From Candidatus Zhuqueibacterota bacterium (GTDB taxonomy: Bacteria; Zhuqueibacterota; QNDG01), in contig QNDG01000086.1 in assembly GCA_003645915.1 (NCBI GenBank), positions 1 through 6,672 on the forward strand: 6,672 nt of DNA. The letters run 5' to 3'. This document shows, piece after piece, positions 1 to 5,691 of the stretch. The notes under the pieces are model-generated. The model saw nothing but the letters and a program-made list of their open reading frames with translations. It did no database searches and was not told where the DNA came from. Each line of letters opens with the position of its first letter. Positions within the stretch are counted from its first letter, which is position 1. The position numbers and the translations under genes are program-made.

Positions 1-1087
1 AAGGTAGTGATTCGGAGAAACGCTCCCATGCCCAGTATCCGTATGTCTTTAATTTATACGGATCCCATAAATTCCCGAAAATGTTAAATTTTAATGTGTC
101 ACATTTATCTAACATTATCCATGAAGTTTGAAATTTTCTCGGTTTGCTGAATTTTCGATATAAAGGAGATTCTTTTTCTTTTTCATATAAAACTTTTATA
201 AAATCTTTAAAAAAAATACTTTTAATAAAAGGGGAGTCGCTGTTACTGACAATCGAATCAATTTCAATTTGTTTCTGAGCATAGTAGAGTTTGTTTGGGT
301 TAAGATTGTCTTTAATCCGCTTTACTTTATAAATACGGAAACCTTCTTCAGGCAAGTTTCCAGATGCCAGTGATGTGAGAAAATGGCGCAAGGAACCATT
401 GTATGCGCGTTGCCTGTTTCTCTCCCATAAAATCCTTTGTGTTTTGTTTTTTGGTTTTTTGGGTACAAATCGCGGGATACCTTTAAACTTAAAAAAACCG
501 ACACCCTGATATTCAAATTCTTCAATAGTGAGATAGATATCATATCCCAGGGCATAATTTTCTATATGAAGTGGACTTTTTGTTTTTACTAATAATTTAT
601 GAGTGCTTTGATCGTAATTTATACTAAGAACATAAGTGTTTAACATTTTGCATTGTTTGGAAAATTCTGATTCTCCCAGTAAAAGATCTTTGAATACCTT
701 AAAATTCTTTTGCCACGAACCGGGACGAGACGCATTAATTTCAACAGGTTTGCCCTGGAGCGGAACGGGCATAAGTTTAATTGTTAAATCCTTGCTTGTT
801 CTTCCTTTGATTACAATATTTATTTTTTTTAACTTGTAACCGATTACTGAAGCAACTAATTGATACTTTCCTACAGGTATATTGTCAATTTTGAATTTAC
901 CATCTTCATCACTGGCAGTACCTATTGTAGTATTTGCAAGAAAAACATTTGCATAAAAAAGAGGCTTTCCTGTAATCTGGTCAAGAACGGTGCCTGTAAT
1001 TGAGCCGTGCGAATTTGTTTGAGCAAATAAATTTATTGAGTTAAAAAAACATATAAAAAGATATAGAGTTGTAATTATTTTTTTCAT
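1..1087 (-). CDS. Exported protein with carboxypeptidase-like regulatory domain (3' end outside window)
   Basis: This leftward reading frame is open for 362 codons from the ATG at 1087 to the window edge and has no stop, so the C-terminus is missing. It begins MKKIITTL, followed by a hydrophobic stretch and a plausible signal peptidase I site after LFA (residue 22, before QT), so the product is probably exported to the periplasm or outer membrane. Residues about 28-106 match the carboxypeptidase D regulatory-like beta-sandwich (CarboxypepD_reg family): GSITGTVLD, then GKPLFYANV, SDEDGKFKI and VGKYQLVASVIGY. The rest, with IENYALGYDI, YNGSLRHFL and EEGFRIY, resembles the uncharacterised C-terminal half of Bacteroidota proteins of about 380 residues, so little is probably lost. 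No enzymatic residues were recognised; the role is unknown, perhaps adhesion or envelope assembly. AAGGA lies 2 nt before the ATG, and a good promoter lies upstream. The family assignment is from memory of its conserved pattern. Confidence 0.85.
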   Translation of the reverse strand, partial: MKKIITTLYLFICFFNSINLFAQTNSHGSITGTVLDQITGKPLFYANVFLANTTIGTASDEDGKFKIDNIPVGKYQLVASVIGYKLKKINIVIKGRTSKDLTIKLMPVPLQGKPVEINASRPGSWQKNFKVFKDLLLGESEFSKQCKMLNTYVLSINYDQSTHKLLVKTKSPLHIENYALGYDIYLTIEEFEYQGVGFFKFKGIPRFVPKKPKNKTQRILWERNRQRAYNGSLRHFLTSLASGNLPEEGFRIYKVKRIKDNLNPNKLYYAQKQIEIDSIVSNSDSPFIKSIFFKDFIKVLYEKEKESPLYRKFSKPRKFQTSWIMLDKCDTLKFNIFGNLWDPYKLKTYGYWAWERFSESLP

Positions 1088-1089
1088 AA

Positions 1090-1094
1090 TCCTT
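1090..1094 (-). promoter_or_regulatory. Close-set Shine-Dalgarno for the leftward gene
   Basis: On the minus strand AAGGA precedes the ATG at 1087 with only two bases between. This is tighter than the usual 5-9 nt. It still supports this start, because the signal peptide begins exactly here. Confidence 0.5.
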
Positions 1095-1121
1095 AATTTA
1101 TCCGGTTTTTTAAGAATAGTA

Positions 1122-1135
1122 AATTATGGATAATT
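1122..1135. promoter_or_regulatory. Palindrome overlapping the leftward -10 box, candidate operator
   Basis: AATTAT-GG-ATAATT is a perfect inverted repeat with 6-bp arms and a 2-bp centre. It covers the -10 element of the leftward promoter, a usual place for a repressor site. The region is very AT-rich, so a chance palindrome of this size is plausible. Confidence 0.25.
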
Positions 1136-1151
1136 CAAGTGTAAAAGTCAA
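1123..1151 (-). promoter_or_regulatory. Sigma70-like promoter of the leftward exported-protein gene
   Basis: Read on the minus strand, TTGACT (1151-1146) and CATAAT (1128-1123) are separated by exactly 17 bases and match the -35 and -10 consensus at five of six positions each. Transcription would start near 1116, giving a leader of about 29 nt. In Bacteroidetes proper the main sigma factor prefers a different -7/-33 pattern, so this assignment assumes a conventional sigma70 preference. Confidence 0.55.
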
Positions 1152-1165
1152 GCACTAATGATGAT

Positions 1166-1195
1166 TTGACTCTGTTTTTACATGAATTCCATTAT
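1166..1195 (+). promoter_or_regulatory. Candidate promoter for the porX operon
   Basis: TTGACT at 1166-1171 and CATTAT at 1190-1195 are 18 bases apart and would start transcription near 1202, about 70 nt before porX. A second TTGACT at 1216-1221 lies closer, but its only downstream -10 candidate at normal spacing (TAATTT at 1239-1244) is poor. The operon must have a promoter near here because the upstream gene is divergent; which box is used is uncertain. Confidence 0.35.
1178..1192 (-). other. Four-codon ORF behind a strong Shine-Dalgarno
   Basis: On the minus strand AAGGAGG (1206-1200) stands seven bases before ATG at 1192, and the frame is M-E-F-M-stop. The ribosome site is better than that of any full gene here, yet it serves only four codons. 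It lies upstream of the leftward promoter's -35 box, so it would be translated only from a longer transcript. It could be a leader peptide, a remnant, or chance; I do not call it a gene. Confidence 0.25.
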
Positions 1196-1274
1196 TTACC
1201 CTCCTTAGAATTTTATTGACTATATAAAGAAAAATTATTAATTTAAAAGGCTTAAAATTTAATAAAACTGTTAT

Positions 1275-2837
1275 ATGAAAGTAAATATGAAAAAAATATT
1301 ATGGGCTGATGACGAGGTCGAACATCTTAAATCGCATGTTCTTTTTTTAAGGGAAAAAGGATATGATGTAACTCCTGTAACAAATGCTGAGGATGCGATT
1401 TCTCTTATAAGGGAGAAACAATACGACATAATACTGTTGGATGAAATGATGCCCGGGATGGACGGTCTTGAAGCTTTAAACATAATTAAAGAAATAAATC
1501 CCTCAATACCAATAGTGATGATTACAAAATCCGAAGAAGAAGATTTAATGGACCAGGCAATTGGAAACAAAATTGAGGATTACCTGACAAAACCTGTTAA
1601 TCCGAGTCAGATTTTATCTTCCTGTAAGAGAATTCTGGATAAAAATAAAATTGTAAAAGACAGAATTACCCGTGATTATACATCGGAATTTGCTGAGATA
1701 ACACAGCTTTTTGATGAATCCCTGGATATGGATAAATGGGCAAAAATTCATTTAAAACTATCCGAAAGATTTATTGATCTCGACGAACATAAAGATCTTG
1801 GCCTTCATCAAACTCTTGATGACCTTCGGATGGAATGTAATCATAATTTCGTTCGTTTTATAATTAACGAGTATAAAAATTGGCTTAAAAATCCCGACAG
1901 GCCGGTTCTTTCTCCCGATGTATTTAAAAAATATGTTTTACCGGAATTAAAAGAAGGTGAGAAAGTCTTATTACTTATTATTGACAATTTACGTATGGAT
2001 CAATGGCTTGTAATTGAACCGCTTTTATACGATTTCGTCAGAATAGAAAGGAATTATCACTGTTCAATACTTCCTTCTGCAACGCCTTACAGCAGAAATA
2101 GTATTTTTTCGGGCATGATGCCAGTTGAAATTTTAAAAAAATTTCCCAAATTCTGGGATCGTCATAGTGAAAAAGATGAAAGCAGCTGGAATAGATATGA
2201 ACATGAACTTATGCAAAATCAGATAAAAGAAAGCGGCATTCATATACAGGGGAAATGCCAGTATTTAAAAATAATAACAAGAGATGACGCTCAGCTTGCG
2301 CTGAATAATTTTCAGGGTCTGCTGAATAACCAGCTGATTGCCATGGTTTTTAACTTTGTGGATATTGTAGCTCACAGGAGGAATGATTCGGAAATCATTC
2401 ATGAAATTGTCCCAGACGAATCTGCATATAGGGCTTTAACAAAAACATGGTTTGAACATTCGTTTCTGTTTGATATCATTAAAACAGCTGTTAAAAATGG
2501 TTTTAAAATTGTTATCACTTCAGATCATGGCTCAATACATGTAAAAAGGGGAATTACTATTTATGCGGATAAACACACATCGACAAATTTACGATATAAA
2601 TTTGGCAGAAATCTCAGAGCAGAAGGTAAAAATTTCGTAGATATCAAAAATCCTGATGAGTTCGGTTTACCCTCAACCGGAATTAACTATAATTATGTTA
2701 TTGCTACTGAGGATACTTTTTTTGTTTATCCCACAAATTATCATAAATATCTGTCAATGTTTAAAAATAGTTTTCAGCACGGTGGAATTTCATTAGATGA
2801 AATGATTTTACCTGTTGCAATATTAACTGCTAAATAA
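1275..2837 (+). CDS. porX: PorX-type response regulator with PglZ alkaline-phosphatase-like output domain
   Basis: The 520-residue protein has the PorX architecture. A receiver domain (residues about 5-122) carries acidic pocket D12/D13, phosphoacceptor D56 in LLDEMMPG, T84 and K106 in LTKPVNP. A helical linker follows (about 125-225). A PglZ domain of the alkaline phosphatase superfamily (about 228-518) shows IIDNLRMDQW (D237), SATPYSRNSIFSG (nucleophile-type T270), VDIVAH (D363, H367), TSDHG (D417, H418) and QHGGISLDEM (H502); these are the expected metal ligands and all are present, so it is probably active. There is no DNA-binding domain. In Porphyromonas gingivalis PorX is the cytoplasmic partner of the PorY kinase, controls T9SS and hydrolyses oligonucleotides; the same role here is inference. 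The first ATG (1275) lacks a Shine-Dalgarno; an ATG at 1287 gives MKKILWADDE and is an equally likely start. No kinase gene is adjacent. It leads the operon, 27 nt before tsaE. Confidence 0.93.
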   Translation: MKVNMKKILWADDEVEHLKSHVLFLREKGYDVTPVTNAEDAISLIREKQYDIILLDEMMPGMDGLEALNIIKEINPSIPIVMITKSEEEDLMDQAIGNKIEDYLTKPVNPSQILSSCKRILDKNKIVKDRITRDYTSEFAEITQLFDESLDMDKWAKIHLKLSERFIDLDEHKDLGLHQTLDDLRMECNHNFVRFIINEYKNWLKNPDRPVLSPDVFKKYVLPELKEGEKVLLLIIDNLRMDQWLVIEPLLYDFVRIERNYHCSILPSATPYSRNSIFSGMMPVEILKKFPKFWDRHSEKDESSWNRYEHELMQNQIKESGIHIQGKCQYLKIITRDDAQLALNNFQGLLNNQLIAMVFNFVDIVAHRRNDSEIIHEIVPDESAYRALTKTWFEHSFLFDIIKTAVKNGFKIVITSDHGSIHVKRGITIYADKHTSTNLRYKFGRNLRAEGKNFVDIKNPDEFGLPSTGINYNYVIATEDTFFVYPTNYHKYLSMFKNSFQHGGISLDEMILPVAILTAK

Positions 2838-2864
2838 ATATAATTTTAAGGTAATTACAAGCTT

Positions 2865-3338
2865 ATGTCTGAAATTATTTGTAATTCAAAAATAGAATAT
2901 CTTACTAATAACAGAGAAGAGACTTTTAATGCGGGATTTAACTTTGCCGATAAAGTGCTGCCCGGTACAGTTGTAGCTTTGTACGGAGATCTGGGCACCG
3001 GCAAAACCGTTTTTACACAGGGCATTTGCAAGGGGCTTGGTGTTTCATCTTACGTTACAAGCCCGAGTTTTACTATTGTTCAGGAATACAAAGGCGATAT
3101 TGATGTGTATCATTTTGATTTTTACAGGTTAAGAACTTTGTATGAAGCTGTTGATATAGGCTTTGAACACTATCTGGAAAGAGAAGCGGCTGTCATAATT
3201 GAATGGCCGCAAATTATTGAACAAATTCTGCCGGAAGATTCCATAAAAGTTCGACTTGCTTATGTTTATAAAAACGGAGCTTTTATGGAAAATTTAAGAA
3301 AAATACAGATTGAACTTTGTAAAATAAAAGTTGGTTAA
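2865..3338 (+). CDS. tsaE: tRNA threonylcarbamoyladenosine biosynthesis ATPase TsaE
   Basis: This 157-residue protein is a full-length TsaE (YjeE) P-loop ATPase. It works with TsaB and TsaD to transfer threonylcarbamoyl to A37 of ANN-decoding tRNAs, and its ATP hydrolysis is thought to reset the complex between cycles. Visible motifs are Walker A GDLGTGKT (residues 41-48), SPSFTIVQEY (66-75), HFDFYRL (83-89) and IIEWP (111-115), all in family order. The start at 2865 is chosen because it places the P-loop about 40 residues in, as in the family; AAGG at 2848-2851 is 13 nt upstream, too far to be a good ribosome site. It sits 27 nt after porX and 3 nt before tsaB. From memory, a porX-tsaE neighbourhood also occurs in Bacteroidetes. 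Confidence 0.95.
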   Translation: MSEIICNSKIEYLTNNREETFNAGFNFADKVLPGTVVALYGDLGTGKTVFTQGICKGLGVSSYVTSPSFTIVQEYKGDIDVYHFDFYRLRTLYEAVDIGFEHYLEREAAVIIEWPQIIEQILPEDSIKVRLAYVYKNGAFMENLRKIQIELCKIKVG

Positions 3339-3341
3339 TTC

Positions 3342-4019
3342 ATGTACGTACTTGGAATAGATACATCAACCGAAGTATGCAGCGCTGCTGTTGCCAATGA
3401 TAATGGAATTATTTCAGAATACTATTTAAATGCAGGATACACTCATGCGGAAAAACTTCCGGGTGCAGTTGATTTTGTTTTATCACAGGCAGGTATTTCA
3501 TTAACAGAGCTTTCATGCATATCAACAACAACGGGCCCTGGTTCTTTTACAGGATTACGTATAGGGCTTGCATTTGCAAAAGGACTATCGGTAGGTACTG
3601 ATATTCCTTTAACAGCTGTATCCACATTTGAAAGCATTATATATCGCATCCCGGTTCTATCAGACGAACTTGTCGTGTTAATCAGGTCAAGAAAAGGTGA
3701 ATATTACAGGGCTGTTTTTGAACCGGAAATGTCAAATTGGAAATTGACTGGTGATTATCATGTGGTTTCTGAAGGAGATATTCTTAAAAACATTAATTTG
3801 GATAGTAAAATTTTAATTACAGGCATAATAAATTACGATTTAATCGAAAATATTAAAATGAAAAATAAAATTGAGGCAGTATTTCTTCATAGTTCTTATT
3901 TAAGGGCATATGCTGCCTCTACTGCTGAAATAGGTGTTAAGAAATACAAGACAGGGGAAACTGTAAAACCTGAGAATTTAAACCCCATTTATATAAACAA
4001 ATTTTTGGGAATTTCGTAA
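3342..4019 (+). CDS. tsaB: tRNA threonylcarbamoyladenosine biosynthesis protein TsaB
   Basis: The 225-residue product is TsaB (YeaZ), the non-catalytic ASKHA-fold partner that binds the TsaD transferase during t6A37 synthesis. It starts MYVLGIDTST (family pattern LxIDTS), has THAEKL (34-39) and the hallmark GPGSFTGLRIG (65-75), then AVSTFES, and ends with NPIYINKF, which resembles the usual C-terminal P-x-Y-hydrophobic signature. The length is normal for the family. It lacks the catalytic metal-binding histidines of TsaD, so it is not the transferase itself. It begins 3 nt after the tsaE stop with no clear ribosome site, suggesting coupled translation with tsaE. rimI and tsaD, frequent neighbours elsewhere, are not here; the next gene is accD. 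Confidence 0.95.
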   Translation: MYVLGIDTSTEVCSAAVANDNGIISEYYLNAGYTHAEKLPGAVDFVLSQAGISLTELSCISTTTGPGSFTGLRIGLAFAKGLSVGTDIPLTAVSTFESIIYRIPVLSDELVVLIRSRKGEYYRAVFEPEMSNWKLTGDYHVVSEGDILKNINLDSKILITGIINYDLIENIKMKNKIEAVFLHSSYLRAYAASTAEIGVKKYKTGETVKPENLNPIYINKFLGIS

Positions 4020-4030
4020 ATCTATGAATA

Positions 4031-4036
4031 AAAGGG
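4031..4036 (+). promoter_or_regulatory. Shine-Dalgarno of accD
   Basis: AAAGGG lies six bases before the ATG at 4043. Another ATG at 4024 lies upstream of this site and is not in a suitable position, so the 4043 start is preferred. Confidence 0.55.
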
Positions 4037-4042
4037 CATGTA

Positions 4043-4897
4043 ATGGCATGGTTTAAAAGAAATAAGCCCGGGCTAAATTCCGCTGAGAAAAAGGAAATGC
4101 CTGACGGATTGTGGATAAAATGCAACGAGTGCGGTGAGGTGATTTATAAAAAACAACTTCGAGAAAACAGCTATGTTTGCACTCAGTGTGGTTATCATTT
4201 TAAAATATCAGGACAGGATTACATAGACCTTATTCTTGATAAAGGGTCTTTTTCAGAAATTGCTGAAAACATAGAATCCGTTGATTTCCTGAATTTTAAA
4301 GATAAAAAAAAGTATTCTGTACGTATTGCTGATGCCAAGAAAAAAACAGGACTGAAAGATGCAATTCGTATAGGAGAGGGAAAGATAAAAAACAATAGGA
4401 TTGTTTTCGGAGTAATGGATTTTTCATTTATCGGCGGAAGCATGGGGTCAGTTGTAGGAGAAAAGGTTTCAAGAGCTATTGAAAGAGCACGTGAATTAAA
4501 AACACCTCTTATTATTGTTTCTGCAACCGGCGGTGCAAGAATGATGGAATCAGTTATATCCCTTATGCAGATGGCAAAAACTTCTTCAAAACTTGCCCGT
4601 TTTTCAAAAGAAGGGGGACTTTACATTTCAATTCTGACAAATCCTACTACAGCAGGCGTTGTGGCAAGTTATGCAATGCTTGGGGATATTCATATAGCAG
4701 AACCCGGTGCATTAATCGGGTTTGCAGGGCCGAGAGTTATTAAACAGACGATAGGTCAGGATCTTCCTCCCGGATTTCAGAGTTCGAATTTTCAGATGGA
4801 ACATGGCTTTGTTGACTTGATTGTTAAAAGAACCCAGATGAGAGAAACTCTCAGTAAAATACTGCAGTTTTTTGTTGAAACAGGAGATAGCTATTGA
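4043..4897 (+). CDS. accD: Acetyl-CoA carboxylase carboxyltransferase subunit beta
   Basis: This 284-residue protein is the beta subunit of acetyl-CoA carboxylase carboxyltransferase. Together with AccA it moves the carboxyl group from biotin on AccB to acetyl-CoA, the committed step of fatty acid synthesis. It starts MAWFKR and has a four-cysteine zinc ribbon (C27, C30, C46, C49), which identifies bacterial AccD rather than propionyl-CoA carboxylase relatives. The crotonase-like core shows GGSMGSVVGEK, the oxyanion region TGGARMMES, LTNPTTAGVVASYAMLGD, and GFAGPRVIKQT. E. coli AccD reads SGGARMQEA and GFAGPRVIEQT there, so a few core substitutions are present but no key glycine is lost. No accA is fused or adjacent, so it must be encoded elsewhere. 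The stop codon overlaps the start of surE. Confidence 0.97.
   Translation: MAWFKRNKPGLNSAEKKEMPDGLWIKCNECGEVIYKKQLRENSYVCTQCGYHFKISGQDYIDLILDKGSFSEIAENIESVDFLNFKDKKKYSVRIADAKKKTGLKDAIRIGEGKIKNNRIVFGVMDFSFIGGSMGSVVGEKVSRAIERARELKTPLIIVSATGGARMMESVISLMQMAKTSSKLARFSKEGGLYISILTNPTTAGVVASYAMLGDIHIAEPGALIGFAGPRVIKQTIGQDLPPGFQSSNFQMEHGFVDLIVKRTQMRETLSKILQFFVETGDSY
4882..4886 (+). promoter_or_regulatory. Shine-Dalgarno that fixes the TTG start of surE
   Basis: AGGAG inside the last codons of accD lies seven bases before TTG at 4894. It is among the best ribosome sites in the operon and supports the rare TTG start over any later ATG, all of which would delete the metal-binding N-terminus. Confidence 0.75.
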
Positions 4898-5670
4898 TAT
4901 CCGGTAAACAAAACATTCTCATTACAAATGATGACGGAATAGATGCTCCGGGAATAAGAGCTTTATATAAAGCTCTTTTAAAATGTGATTATAGAATATT
5001 TGTTGTTGCTCCGGCTTCTGAAATGAGCGCAGTGGGGCATGCGATTACACTGTCAGATCCTTTACGGGTAAAGGAAGTTAATCTTGATAAAAAAATAAAA
5101 GCTTACAGAGTTAACGGAACTCCTGCTGATTGTGTAAAAATTGCATACTGGGCTCTTCTGGATATTAAACCGGATCTGATAATTTCTGGTATTAATACAG
5201 GGTCAAACACCGGAATTAACATGCTTTATTCAGGCACAGTGTCAGCAGCAACAGAAGGTTCAATACTCGGAATACCGTCTTTTGCAATATCTCTTGCAAC
5301 CTATTCAGATCCGGATTTTTCTTTTGCAGCGGATTTTTCATGCCGAATTGCCGAGATAATTCTGAAAAACAGAATGCCTGAATCTGTATTCCTGAATATC
5401 AATGTGCCTAATCTGCCAAAAGAAAAGATAAAAGGTGTAAAAGTTACCCGTCAGGGCAGGGCAATATTTGTTGAAAAATATGAAAAAAGGTATGATCCCA
5501 GAGGAAATACATACTACTGGCTTTCAGGGCAAAAAATAGACAAAGAGAATGAGACTGATATTGATGAAGGAGCTGTACAGAACGGATATGTTTCCGTAAC
5601 TCCGGTTCATTTTGATTTAACGCATCATAATTCAATAGATATGCTTGAGAAGTGGAATATTAAAATTTAA
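4894..5670 (+). CDS. surE: 5'/3'-nucleotidase SurE
   Basis: The 258-residue product is SurE, a metal-dependent phosphatase that removes phosphate from nucleoside 5'- and 3'-monophosphates; some members also act on short polyphosphate. ILITNDDG supplies metal ligands D13 and D14, SAVGHAIT supplies S45, and SGINTGSNTG supplies N101, equivalent to the D-D-S-N metal set of characterised SurE proteins. NGTPADCV (74-81) and YSGTVSAATEG follow, and VSVTPVHFDLTHHN near the end is the usual C-terminal signature. Translation starts at TTG, 7 nt after AGGAG. The start overlaps the accD stop by four bases (TTGA), so the two are probably translationally coupled. The length is typical. Stationary-phase survival, for which the family was named in E. 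coli, cannot be inferred here. Confidence 0.96.
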   Translation: MISGKQNILITNDDGIDAPGIRALYKALLKCDYRIFVVAPASEMSAVGHAITLSDPLRVKEVNLDKKIKAYRVNGTPADCVKIAYWALLDIKPDLIISGINTGSNTGINMLYSGTVSAATEGSILGIPSFAISLATYSDPDFSFAADFSCRIAEIILKNRMPESVFLNINVPNLPKEKIKGVKVTRQGRAIFVEKYEKRYDPRGNTYYWLSGQKIDKENETDIDEGAVQNGYVSVTPVHFDLTHHNSIDMLEKWNIKI

Positions 5671-5682
5671 TCTTAATAGACT

Positions 5683-5686
5683 GAGG
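5683..5686 (+). promoter_or_regulatory. Shine-Dalgarno of guaA
   Basis: GAGG precedes two adjacent in-frame ATGs (5689 and 5692) by two and five bases. The spacing favours 5692. Confidence 0.55.
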
Positions 5687-5691
5687 TGATG

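Noticed and set aside
322..839. ORFs at 322-555 (minus) and 636-839 (plus) in the first kilobase
   Set aside because: Both lie inside the leftward exported-protein gene in other frames; the long frame has a signal peptide, a domain match, a promoter and no stops.
1271..1570. 99-codon minus-strand ORF inside porX
   Set aside because: It lies wholly opposite the receiver domain, whose motifs are intact, has no ribosome site or recognisable domain, and is a shadow frame.
1275..2837. PglZ domain as part of a BREX or Pgl phage defence system
   Set aside because: The domain is fused to a receiver as in PorX, and no BrxL, PglX, BrxC or other defence gene is present among the neighbours.
2838..2864. 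Possible terminator between porX and tsaE
   Set aside because: The 27-nt gap has no hairpin followed by a T-run, so I treat the operon as continuous.
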